DNA of 64,000 nucleotides from Thioclava sp. SK-1 (GTDB lineage Bacteria > Pseudomonadota > Alphaproteobacteria > Rhodobacterales > Rhodobacteraceae). Under the pieces are notes generated by a model. It saw only the letters and a program-made list of their open reading frames with translations. It was not told the DNA's origin and ran no database searches. Location: positions 62,001-126,000 of the forward strand of contig NZ_MDHA01000053.1 in assembly GCF_001705665.1 (NCBI RefSeq), in the 5' to 3' direction. Made by a program: the position numbers and the translations under genes. Below, piece by piece: positions 1-8,895 of this stretch (positions are counted from its first letter, which is position 1; each line of letters starts with the position of its first letter).

Positions 1-740
1 TCGTCTTTCAACGTCGTGCTATCATATTCAAAATGATTGAATACATAAAGCGCACGCGCTGCCACATCTTGCACCAAACATGGGCCGGTAGTGTCGCTGT
101 CAAGCAGCATGGTCAGGCCGGCTGCCTCCATCTCGGAGCGGCGCATCTCTGTCCAGCGCGAAACAGGCACAAGGCAATCATCTGAAAACCCACGCAAATA
201 GGGCGAAGCGGGCTGACAATTGCGATGCCGGAAGCAGCCAAACTGCTTTTCCGTCAGGATATGTTTGGCGATGCCGTGGAAATGATAGGCCATCGCCATA
301 CCACCCCAGCACACGCCAAAGGTCGAAAATACATGCGTGCGTGTCCATTCAAACACGCGCTGCAATTCGTCCCAGTAGGTCACATCTTCAAACGGCAGAT
401 GTTCAATCGGTGCGCCGGTGATGATCAGCCCGTCGAATTTCTCGCCCGACGCCTCTACTTCCGTGAAGGGGCGATAGAATTGTTCCATATGGTCGGCGGC
501 GGTATTTTTCGCCTGATGTTCGCTCATACGGATCAGCTGAAAATCTATCTGCAAGGGGGTTGCGCCGATCAAGCGGCCAAATTGGTTTTCAGTTTGGATC
601 TTTTTAGGCATTAGGTTCAATAAACCGATGCGGATCGGGCGAATATCCTGCGTTGCCGCACGGCCTGGCGAAATCACCATCACACCCTCTTTCGACAAAA
701 TGTCAAAGGCGGGCAGGGATTGCGGCAAAGTAATCGGCAT
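1..740 (-). CDS. metA: Homoserine O-acyltransferase (MetA family), partial at left edge
   Basis: The enzyme activates the hydroxyl of homoserine with an acyl group in methionine biosynthesis. The first 246 codons are present; the frame is open and runs off the left edge. It starts at an ATG preceded by AGGAC. The nucleophile is Cys144 in FGVCWGG, and the family fold is clear ([29 protein letters not shown]). Residue 113 is Glu in APIEHL. It aligns with position 111 of characterised MetA proteins, where Glu goes with acetyl-CoA and Gly with succinyl-CoA use, so I infer a homoserine O-acetyltransferase. It lies 79 bases downstream of the P-loop ATPase on the same strand. A 5-bp hairpin sits in that gap (760-772), but I recognise no SAM riboswitch there. 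Confidence 0.93.
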   Translation of the reverse strand, partial: MPITLPQSLPAFDILSKEGVMVISPGRAATQDIRPIRIGLLNLMPKKIQTENQFGRLIGATPLQIDFQLIRMSEHQAKNTAADHMEQFYRPFTEVEASGEKFDGLIITGAPIEHLPFEDVTYWDELQRVFEWTRTHVFSTFGVCWGGMAMAYHFHGIAKHILTEKQFGCFRHRNCQPASPYLRGFSDDCLVPVSRWTEMRRSEMEAAGLTMLLDSDTTGPCLVQDVAARALYVFNHFEYDSTTLKD

Positions 741-819
741 CGGTTTCGTCCTACTGCATGGGCATGGTGCCCGGTCTTTTGGTCTTGGCGTATGAAACTG
801 TAAGAAGTGCTAATGTCAG

Positions 820-1674
820 TTAGGCGGGCATGGCCTGCGCGATCAGGGATGTAAAATCTTTTTTGTCGCGCACAAGGGCCACATCTTCGGCTTTGACCGT
901 GATCCCCCAGTTGCGCGCCATCGCATCATAGCGGGGTTGGCGGTGCGCCAGTGCCTGCGCATAGGTCCAGCGCACGAAATCATCCGGGTTGACCTCTTCT
1001 TCGCGCAGGCCGCGTTCGACACGATATTCCACCCATTTGCGTTCCAGAAATTCGGGCTGGTAATACATGGGCTTGGGCGCGCGATCAAAACGGCGGACAA
1101 GCTCTTCTGTATGGGCATCAGACCCTTCAATCCAAACCATCAACATCTTCGACGACAATGCGGTCAGGATCGGGTCATTGGGGTCATCGGGATCCACCAC
1201 TTCACAGATAGAGCCACCAGTATCGCAGACAAAATCGCCGATACCGTAAATCTCGGCAGAGCGGCGAATGAAATATTCACTGTCCAGCAGCGCTTGGGTT
1301 TCCGCACGGCGATGCTGATTTTGGCGCACCATGTAATCGGCAAAGGGCAAGCCGCCTTTCATCGGTGAACCAGGTTTTCCCAGATAGGTCGATAGCGGCG
1401 CAAGGTTATCAAAGCTGATGTTCGAGCGCAGCTCCACCGCATCTTGCAACAGCAATTCACGCAGCAGCGGAATTTTCATCGCCTCGCGTTTGAAATTATC
1501 CGCAATATATTCCCCCATATAGCGTGTACCAATGCGGTAATCGATAGAGTAGTGAAACCAACCGGAATCGCGCAACATGTTCGACACATAGGTTTTTCCA
1601 AGCCCGGACATGCCAAACAGAAGCACATGTTTTTTCTGTGCTGCCAGCCAGTTGGCACGGGTTGGATAGATCAT
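820..1674 (-). CDS. P-loop ATPase/kinase-like protein of unknown function
   Basis: This 284-residue protein has a clear Walker A motif, GMSGLGKT, at residues 21-28, directly after a short hydrophobic strand (HVLLFG). I do not recognise a named family. The rest looks like a soluble alpha/beta protein with a conserved-looking VCDTGGSICEVVDPDDP segment that could hold an acidic Walker B-like patch. The frame is open further upstream, but the ATG at 1674 is preferred: it has AAAGGG in front, and a strong terminator lies between it and the porin gene upstream. It precedes metA on the same strand by 79 bases, so the two may be cotranscribed. The substrate is unknown. Confidence 0.75.
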   Translation of the reverse strand: MIYPTRANWLAAQKKHVLLFGMSGLGKTYVSNMLRDSGWFHYSIDYRIGTRYMGEYIADNFKREAMKIPLLRELLLQDAVELRSNISFDNLAPLSTYLGKPGSPMKGGLPFADYMVRQNQHRRAETQALLDSEYFIRRSAEIYGIGDFVCDTGGSICEVVDPDDPNDPILTALSSKMLMVWIEGSDAHTEELVRRFDRAPKPMYYQPEFLERKWVEYRVERGLREEEVNPDDFVRWTYAQALAHRQPRYDAMARNWGITVKAEDVALVRDKKDFTSLIAQAMPA

Positions 1675-1761
1675 CGCGCGGCCCTTTATTTGGTGTTTTG
1701 CTCTGGCTTGGGTGTATCGCGCCTTGGTGTCGCCGTCACGCCCCTTTGTCACGGTGAAATA

Positions 1762-1795
1762 CAAAACGGCCCGCCATTGGGGCGGACCGTTTTGA
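1762..1795 (-). terminator. Intrinsic terminator after the FadL-like gene
   Basis: AAAACGG-CCCGCC pairs with GGCGGACCG-TTTT around an ATTGG loop, giving a long stem with T-rich flanks. It lies just beyond the stop of the porin gene and before the start of the ATPase gene, so it separates their transcripts. Confidence 0.85.
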
Positions 1796-1816
1796 AATCG
1801 TGATTTGAAGGCTGGA

Positions 1817-3028
1817 TCAGAAGTTAAAGCCGATGCGCAGACCAAAGGCGACGGCATGGTTGTCACGAAATTTCCCCAAGGTGCCGCAATCGCGCTGCGT
1901 GGCGGTGCAATTGCCAGTGCCATTGCCAATCGCTGCCGGAACCTCGGTTTCTGCGTCACCAATCATGACATAGCGCACGCCGCCGGTGATTTTGACATTG
2001 TCTTTTTGCCATGTCGCCGCCAACCCAAGGGATGTATTTCCATCGGTCGGCCCCAGGTTGCCTGAATAACCGCTTTCGCCGGTTTCATGGCTGACAAAGG
2101 CCGCGCCCGACCATGTGTCATTGAATTTGCGCCCGACGCCCAGCGTATAGGTCCAGCTGTCTTCATCATGTGATACCAAAGGCTCTTGGTAGGGGTTAGA
2201 GATGTTCATATAGGCAGGTGGAGCAATCTCAAATTTCGACCATTGCGCCCATTTGACAGAGCCAAATAGCAATGTATCCGCCATAATCCCAGTTTGGGCC
2301 TCCAGATTGACCGATTGCGGGATTTCTACTTCCATCTTATCCACCAAAATGGTGCTGCCATTGATAGACTCGGTGGTGTCGAAATCATGCGTGACTGCGG
2401 AATTATAGGTCAGTGCGACGCGGGCTGCGATTTCGGGCTTTTCCCAGGCGACACCCAAGACATAGCCAAAGTCAGTCGCGTCATTCGTTGTCATACCATA
2501 GCCGTTGAACAGCGACACGGTGCCCTTGGTGCGGATTGCGCGAACCCCGCCGATAACGCTGAAATTATTTGGCAATTCATAGCGAAGCAACGCGGTAGAG
2601 GCGATTGAATTGATATCGGCCGCCGAGACGGTCCCGCCGGGGATCCCCAAGCCCAGTGCCGCTTGACCGCCATACAGATAGGCCGGGTTGGTATAGGACA
2701 CATCTGCGCCGATCGCTTCATCCAGGATCATTGCAAAATGCAGTCCTTCGGTGATCTCGGTTTTCACCGACAAACCATAGGTATTGTAATCGGGCGCAAC
2801 ATCCCCCGATGATCCGCCGCCCGGCAACACCACAATTGGCGTATTACCAAAGGTGATATCTTGTTGTGTTCCGGATACTTTGGGCTGCACGCGGCCCATG
2901 CTGAATTCAGCATAATTGCCGTCTTCGAACAGAATTCCAACAGATTGTGACGAACGTTCGATGCCGCCCGCCAGTGCCGTGCTTGCTGTTAATGCAAGCC
3001 ATGTGGCGCCAGTAATAACTGCTTTCAT
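1817..3028 (-). CDS. OmpP1/FadL/TodX-family outer membrane transport protein
   Basis: This predicted outer-membrane beta-barrel of 403 residues takes up hydrophobic substrates such as fatty acids or aromatics. The N-terminus is a signal peptide (MKAVITGATWLALTASTALAG) with likely cleavage after ALA. The mature end carries the FadL-type pattern GGIERSSQSVGILFEDGNYAEF. The protein ends in a typical barrel strand with a terminal aromatic (AFGLRIGFNF). The start at 3028 follows a strong GGGAGGAAAG ribosome site; the longer upstream frame has no support. It is transcribed alone and ends at a strong terminator. The transported compound cannot be read from the sequence. Confidence 0.9.
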   Translation of the reverse strand: MKAVITGATWLALTASTALAGGIERSSQSVGILFEDGNYAEFSMGRVQPKVSGTQQDITFGNTPIVVLPGGGSSGDVAPDYNTYGLSVKTEITEGLHFAMILDEAIGADVSYTNPAYLYGGQAALGLGIPGGTVSAADINSIASTALLRYELPNNFSVIGGVRAIRTKGTVSLFNGYGMTTNDATDFGYVLGVAWEKPEIAARVALTYNSAVTHDFDTTESINGSTILVDKMEVEIPQSVNLEAQTGIMADTLLFGSVKWAQWSKFEIAPPAYMNISNPYQEPLVSHDEDSWTYTLGVGRKFNDTWSGAAFVSHETGESGYSGNLGPTDGNTSLGLAATWQKDNVKITGGVRYVMIGDAETEVPAAIGNGTGNCTATQRDCGTLGKFRDNHAVAFGLRIGFNF

Positions 3029-3237
3029 GAGCTTTCCTCCCAGTCTTCTCCCAAAGCTAGGGATTGAGCCTAGCATGACGCCAATGTGAATCAATTGAGC
3101 TGATTTGTGACGTGGCGTCTCTTGGCGGTTGGCTGATAAACCTGTCAATTGAAACTGTGTCGAAGGGGTAAATAAAACTGAAATGTCGGATCGAACTGGT
3201 GCAGGAACGCCATAATTTATTGATAAATTAAGCGGGC

Positions 3238-3408
3238 TTACAGTATTTTCTGCGCCAAATTGATTGCGCCGATGGCGCCCAACCAAACCACTGATAGCGT
3301 GATTGCAAGCAGGCTTGGCAGCCACAACGTATAGCGTGGCGCGGGAATGTAGGGCACTGAGCGGGCCGGTGTGGTTTTTGTGGCCTTTTTTTCGGATGAA
3401 TTTGGCAT
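3238..3408 (-). CDS. Small single-pass membrane protein
   Basis: This is a 56-residue protein with a polar, Lys/Thr-rich N-terminus followed by one hydrophobic segment (YTLWLPSLLAITLSVVWLGAIGAINL). The start at 3408 has AAAAAGG in front; an upstream ATG at 3468 lacks such a site. It is divergent from the GNAT-like gene at 3522. I recognise no family. Its coherent membrane topology and ribosome site favour a real gene, but the short length limits confidence. Confidence 0.55.
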   Translation of the reverse strand: MPNSSEKKATKTTPARSVPYIPAPRYTLWLPSLLAITLSVVWLGAIGAINLAQKIL

Positions 3409-3521
3409 ATCCGCGCCTTTTTGATGCGTTTGGGGATGTGGCCGCGATAAAAGATGCCACCCGATCATATTGTCACCAACGCGTTAAAGAGACGTTAGGC
3501 AACGCCGTGCTTAACGAAGAT

Positions 3522-4415
3522 ATGGAACAGATAACCATCTTGGAATCAGCCCTGAGCGGCGATGATTGGGATCTTGCGCTTGCAGCGCTTGATAGTGCTG
3601 TTTTGCCAGCATTGCAGCAATCGGGTCCCTACGGAGACATTGCTGCAATGGGTGGTCGGCGTGTTTTACGCTTGATCCTTTCGCGCGGTGGGGAACGGAT
3701 CGCAATGGCGCAGCTGATCGGCCGCGCCGGGCTGTGGTGGCTGGGCCGTGGCCCGGTGTGTCGCCAAGGTGTCACGCTTGATCACAGGCTGGTGCTGCGC
3801 AAAATTGCCCGACATCTGCGCGGCGTTCTGATTGCAACCCCTGAAACCCTGATTTCGGGCCGTGGATTGATCCCGCTTGTAACACCGCGACATCATGCGA
3901 TCTGGGCGCTTGGGCCTGCAGGAAAAACCCTGCGTGAGGGAATGGCCGGGAAGTGGCGCAACCGTCTTGCCGCGGCAGAGCGTAAGGGGATCGGCATTGC
4001 CCTGGAAGACGATCCCAAATGGTTACTGCAAGCAGAGACTGCACAGCGCAAATTACGCGGCTATAAATCACTTCCGGCGGAATTCGTGCAGGCCTGGGAA
4101 TTTGTGCGCCCTGGCGGGGTATTGACCCTATCGGCAAAGAATGATCGCGGTGATGCTTTGGCCGGCGTTGTGTTTCTATATCACGGCAATGGTGCAAGCT
4201 ATCAGGTTGGCTGGTCTGGTGAAGAGGGCCGGGCGGTTGGTGCGCATAACCTGCTGCTGTGGCAGGTGGCGCTTGCACTAAAGGCGCAGGGGCTACGCTG
4301 GCTTGATCTGGGCGATATCAACTCGGAGGAGGGCGAAGGGTTGATGCGCTTCAAATTGGGAACCGGCGCGCAGGCACAGCAGCTTGGCGCAACAGTTCTT
4401 GTTTTGCCCGGTTAA
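3522..4415 (+). CDS. GNAT/FemAB-like acyltransferase-fold protein
   Basis: This is a 297-residue protein whose C-terminal half looks like the Acetyltransf_6/FemAB-type GNAT fold. Features include a basic helix (KWRNRLAAAERKGI), a strand ending ALAGVVFLYHGNGASYQVGWS, a GAHNLLLWQVALALKAQGLRWLDLGDIN segment and the terminal MRFKLGTG. Such proteins transfer an acyl or aminoacyl group to an amine. The acceptor here is unknown and the N-terminal 100 residues are not recognisable. The ATG at 3522 is chosen because the longer frame overlaps the divergent small membrane gene; a GTG at 3507 is a possible alternative. Confidence 0.7.
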   Translation: MEQITILESALSGDDWDLALAALDSAVLPALQQSGPYGDIAAMGGRRVLRLILSRGGERIAMAQLIGRAGLWWLGRGPVCRQGVTLDHRLVLRKIARHLRGVLIATPETLISGRGLIPLVTPRHHAIWALGPAGKTLREGMAGKWRNRLAAAERKGIGIALEDDPKWLLQAETAQRKLRGYKSLPAEFVQAWEFVRPGGVLTLSAKNDRGDALAGVVFLYHGNGASYQVGWSGEEGRAVGAHNLLLWQVALALKAQGLRWLDLGDINSEEGEGLMRFKLGTGAQAQQLGATVLVLPG

Positions 4416-4586
4416 GCCACCATCAGGTTTTCTGATAAAATAGTAAGCCGCCTTAGTTTCACCGTGTTTTCTCCTCAGCTTTTCCCGCATTGCCAGGTAA
4501 TTCATTCGAAACGGTTCAATTGCGGCCGATGATGAAACAGAAAACCTGCGTAATTCGGGCAGTAGTTTGAAAAAGAGGCAAGGCTT

Positions 4587-5552
4587 ATGGCGTTTCAGAT
4601 TTTGAAATACGCACCCAAAGATATGTGCCAACATATGCCTCCTGCAATTTTTCCAGTAATTTTGGGATTGATGGGCTTGGGCTTCGCATGGAAGCAGGCG
4701 GCGCAGAATTTTGGTGTGCCCAATGCGGTGCCCGCGATTGTGCTGGGCGCGCTTACGGTGTTGGCGATTGCGGCCTTGCTGGCCTATGTCGTGAAATTTG
4801 CGCAACGCCCTTCTGTGGTATTAGAGGATTTGGCGGTGCTACCGGGGCGTTTGGGGATGTCTTGCGCAGTCTTGCTGCCATATCTGTTGTCGTTGGTTAT
4901 TGCCCCCTATGCGCCGGTGCAGGCTGTGCTGATCTTGGTTTTGGCGATGGTTGTGCAAGCGGCGTTCAACGGTGCGTTGATCTTTGGGTTCGTCACTGGA
5001 CCGTCCGAGCAGCGGCGCGTTGACGCGATCTGGCATCTTGCGTTTGGCGGCTGGATCGTTGGCGCGGCGACAGCGCATCATCTTGGGATGACATGGGTTG
5101 CGGCATTGTTGTTTTGGGGCGCGTTACTGACCTGCGTATCGATCTGGGTGATTACATTGCAGCAAATGTCGCGTGACACGGTGACGGCGGCGTTGCGTCC
5201 AATCCTGGCGCTGCATCTTGCGCCCGCTGCCTGCCTTGGCATCGTCTCTACGCAATTCCATGCGGAAGGGATGTCACAAGCCTTTGGGTTAATGACCGTC
5301 CTAGGTGTGATTTTGCTGGTGTTGCGTGGCCGCTGGATGGCACGCGCAGGCGCAACGGCGCTATGGGGGGCATTGATCTTTCCATTGGCCACAACCGCTG
5401 GGTTCTGGCTGCTGATGGCGGGCATATGGGCACTTCCCGGTGCGGGGCTGCTGGCGGTTGCAACTTTGGTTGCGCTTCCCATTTCGTTGCGCATGCTGCG
5501 TGAATGGCTTTATGGCCGTTTGGCGCATAATACCAATGCAGCCATCGCCTGA
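4587..5552 (+). CDS. TDT-family transporter (TehA/SLAC1-like)
   Basis: This 321-residue integral membrane protein has about ten hydrophobic helices and resembles the tellurite-resistance/dicarboxylate transporter (TDT) family. Characteristic pieces are the N-terminal MPPAIFPVILGLMGLGFAWKQ, an internal AIWHLAFGGWIVGAA segment, and evenly spaced helices with short loops. The family includes TehA and plant SLAC1 anion channels, so the substrate is probably an anion; tellurite resistance should not be assumed. It is transcribed alone, with 171 non-coding bases before it and guaB after it. The ATG follows AGGCAAGGCTT. Confidence 0.82.
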   Translation: MAFQILKYAPKDMCQHMPPAIFPVILGLMGLGFAWKQAAQNFGVPNAVPAIVLGALTVLAIAALLAYVVKFAQRPSVVLEDLAVLPGRLGMSCAVLLPYLLSLVIAPYAPVQAVLILVLAMVVQAAFNGALIFGFVTGPSEQRRVDAIWHLAFGGWIVGAATAHHLGMTWVAALLFWGALLTCVSIWVITLQQMSRDTVTAALRPILALHLAPAACLGIVSTQFHAEGMSQAFGLMTVLGVILLVLRGRWMARAGATALWGALIFPLATTAGFWLLMAGIWALPGAGLLAVATLVALPISLRMLREWLYGRLAHNTNAAIA

Positions 5553-5662
5553 TCACCCAAAACAGAGCATGTTGAGGGGGTTCTTACGCTTTAACACAAA
5601 TGCTTGTGCGACATTACAGTGAATTCTGTGCGCTTGGGGTTGCCAAGACTGCGTTAAAGTGA

Positions 5663-7153
<1,491 letters not shown>

Positions 7154-7180
7154 TCCTGTATGGTAATCTTTCTATCGGAT

Positions 7181-7213
7181 GGCCAGGGTGCAAAACGCGC
7201 CCTGGCCTTTTTC
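7181..7213 (+). terminator. Intrinsic terminator after guaB
   Basis: GGCCAGGGTGC and GCGCCCTGGCC form an 11-bp stem (one G-T pair) around a short A-rich loop, followed directly by TTTTT. Confidence 0.93.
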
Positions 7214-7345
7214 ATTTCGCAGATGACGACAGGGCGCCAAACCGCGCAGAATCGCATGAGTCGTTTCATCCACAGCATGGCGAAGAATTTATTCCTCGTT
7301 TTGGTCCGTTTCATAAAAGACGGTGACGCATTTCGGTCGGATTGG

Positions 7346-7360
7346 TTAAGTATCCATTAA
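7346..7360 (+). promoter_or_regulatory. CtrA-like binding site
   Basis: The bases TTAA-gtatcca-TTAA match exactly the TTAA-N7-TTAA consensus of the alphaproteobacterial cell-cycle/motility regulator CtrA. It lies about 270 bases before the start at 7628. A chance match in AT-rich DNA is possible. A degenerate TTAA-N7-ATAACC lies at about 7496. Confidence 0.4.
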
Positions 7361-7375
7361 ATTTTACACTCAAAT

Positions 7376-7425
7376 TTGATTAATGCTTTCGTTGAATTTA
7401 AAAAATATCAACGAAAATTAATCAA
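7376..7425. repeat. 18-bp inverted repeat with 2-nt bulge
   Basis: The left arm is TTGATTAAT-GC-TTTCGTTGA and the right arm TCAACGAAA-ATTAATCAA. They are perfectly complementary apart from the GC bulge, with a 12-base A/T loop. No T-run follows, so this is not an ordinary terminator. It looks like a protein-binding dyad or cruciform-prone element. Confidence 0.75.
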
Positions 7426-7627
7426 GGTGCTGAATTTGAATGATTATTTTTATAAACCTTTTGTGAACCATCATTAATATCAACAAAATTTCCGTTAACC
7501 GCTTGATAACCAATTGGGAAACAATGCCTGACTTCCTCCCTCATTATGCCCTGCCGTGCTGGTTAATTATAGTCATCGGCCGGCAGGAAGGGCTGCAGGC
7601 AGCAAGCGAGCAGAGTGGAGATACAAG

Positions 7628-8206
7628 ATGCATAGCGTGTTCAAAAAACTAGCCCAGAAATCCCGTCCGGCTGAAGCGGGGCTGCGTCCTCAACCGGTTC
7701 TGACGGCGCCGGCGAAACCCAACCCCGTTGACCAGCTGCCATTGGGGGAGTTGATCCGCCGCTATGACTATATGGAAGATCTGTGTGACCGTGTGATCTC
7801 TGAACAACAGGCCGCAATCAACGCGCATCAGCAACGTGTCAGCGAAGACAATCTGAAGCAGATGATGCGCAATGAAGATGGTCAGGCCGATGCTGTGCCT
7901 GTGTCGATGACCAAGCTGGCCGAGATCGAAGAGCTGGAAACCGAGATCCGCATCTATCGCTATCAGTTGGAAACGCTGGAAAGCGTGATCTACGAGACAG
8001 AGCCGACCAATATGCCAGAAGCATTGGCCAAGCTGCGCTTTATTTCCCGCTTGGTCGTGGATGGGGTGGAATTTGAGGCCGATTTCTTTGCCTTCATGAT
8101 TGAGGAATGCGCCGATATCGCTGAAATCAGCGCAAATACCATGCTTAGCGATGAACGCCAGAAAGCGCGCCGCACAGCTGCGAGCGCGGCACCCGTTCTG
8201 CGCTGA
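7628..8206 (+). CDS. Unrecognised helical protein
   Basis: This 192-residue soluble protein is one whose family I do not recognise. A proline/alanine-rich N-terminus (about residues 1-35) is followed by long charged helices, likely coiled-coil (residues about 40-75 and 95-135, for example AEIEELETEIRIYRYQLETLESVIYETE). Then comes an acidic/hydrophobic segment (VVDGVEFEADFFAFMIEECADIAEI) and a basic tail. No signal peptide or membrane helix is visible. The ATG at 7628 follows GTGGAG. Its codon use matches the neighbours. The unusually elaborate upstream region suggests tight regulation, possibly by CtrA. Confidence 0.8.
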   Translation: MHSVFKKLAQKSRPAEAGLRPQPVLTAPAKPNPVDQLPLGELIRRYDYMEDLCDRVISEQQAAINAHQQRVSEDNLKQMMRNEDGQADAVPVSMTKLAEIEELETEIRIYRYQLETLESVIYETEPTNMPEALAKLRFISRLVVDGVEFEADFFAFMIEECADIAEISANTMLSDERQKARRTAASAAPVLR

Positions 8207-8330
8207 ATACCCATAGGCCACGCGCACCCTATCGCACGCCAGACGTGACCGATATCGGGCGGACCAGAAGGTCCCGATGCACTGTGGCACTTGCGGGGCA
8301 GGCTGTTCAGGCCTGTGCCGATTCTACGAA
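8207..8330 (+). ncRNA. Possible small RNA or structured 3' UTR
   Basis: The stretch after the stop codon is rich in paired segments. There is a bulged hairpin (ATCGG..GACC-AGAA-GGTC-CCGAT, about 8251-8279) and a second one (GCAGGC-TGTTCAG-GCCTGT, about 8299-8318). It leads into the perfect terminator at 8331. No ORF is present. It may be the 3' untranslated region of the gene at 7628 or an independent small RNA; I see no SRP or 6S RNA signature. Confidence 0.35.
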
Positions 8331-8359
8331 CCCGTGCGGTGGCCACCGCACGGGTTTTT
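8331..8359 (+). terminator. Intrinsic terminator
   Basis: CCCGTGCGGTGG and CCACCGCACGGG form a perfect 12-bp palindrome followed by TTTTT. It ends transcription before the yajC-secDF operon. The 180 bases from here to yajC contain no other recognisable feature. Confidence 0.92.
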
Positions 8360-8541
8360 CATGGATTAGCCCCAACATGTTCTGACAAGGCCGTGAAACC
8401 GCGTCAGTTGGGCCAATGGGCCTTGTTTGATGGGCTGCGGCTGCTTGCCAATATGGGGGGGGGCGTCTAGTGTGCGCGCCGATATATGGGATCCGTTGTC
8501 GCGGACTCCCGCATGGCCCTAACAAAGAGGACCCTTTGAAA

Positions 8542-8877
8542 ATGTTCGCAACCCCCGCTTATGCGCAAGCCGCTGGCGCCGCCGGCCCGATGGGCCAGCT
8601 TGGTCAATTTTTGCCGCTTATTCTGATCTTTGTGATCATGTATTTCCTGCTGATCCGTCCGCAGCAAAAGAAAGTGAAGCAGCACAAAGCAATGGTCGAA
8701 GCTGTGCGCCGTGGCGATCAGGTCATTACGCAAGGCGGTATCATCGCCAAGGTGACACATGTGCGCGACGACGGTGAGCTGGAAGTCGAAATTGCGACCG
8801 GTGTAAAAGTCCGCGTGGTCAAGTCCACGATCGTTCAAGTTCTGTCGAAGACGGAACCTGCTGTCGAATCGAAGTAA
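8542..8877 (+). CDS. yajC: Preprotein translocase subunit YajC
   Basis: This 111-residue single-pass inner-membrane protein is an accessory of the SecYEG-SecDF holotranslocon. It has an Ala/Gly-rich N-terminus, one transmembrane helix (FLPLILIFVIMYFLLIRPQQKK, about residues 24-45) and the family hallmark GDQVITQGGIIAKV. The start at 8542 follows AAAGAGGA with good spacing; the longer frame to 8470 does not. It is the first gene of an operon with secD 18 bases downstream. Confidence 0.96.
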   Translation: MFATPAYAQAAGAAGPMGQLGQFLPLILIFVIMYFLLIRPQQKKVKQHKAMVEAVRRGDQVITQGGIIAKVTHVRDDGELEVEIATGVKVRVVKSTIVQVLSKTEPAVESK

Positions 8878-8895
8878 GACCAAAAAGGCACCGCT

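Larger units (their letters stand above)
7154..7627 (+). promoter_or_regulatory. Long AT-rich upstream region with dyad and CtrA-like box
   Basis: These 474 bases between guaB and the next gene hold no credible ORF. After the guaB terminator the composition turns strongly AT-rich (about 7340-7510). The stretch contains a TTAA-N7-TTAA box, an 18-bp bulged inverted repeat and an extra half-copy near 7477-7490 (AATATCAACAAAATT, compare AATATCAACGAAAATT at 7405-7419). This is far more architecture than neighbouring promoters show, so I read it as the control region of the gene at 7628. Confidence 0.6.

Noticed and set aside
741-819. Possible SAM riboswitch in front of metA
   Set aside because: I looked for SAM-II and SAM/SAH-type cores and did not find the conserved loops. 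Only a 5-bp hairpin is visible in a 79-base gap.
8207-8330. SRP RNA or 6S RNA
   Set aside because: The SRP hallmark GGAAGGAAGCAGC-type loop and the long 6S bubble structure are both absent.
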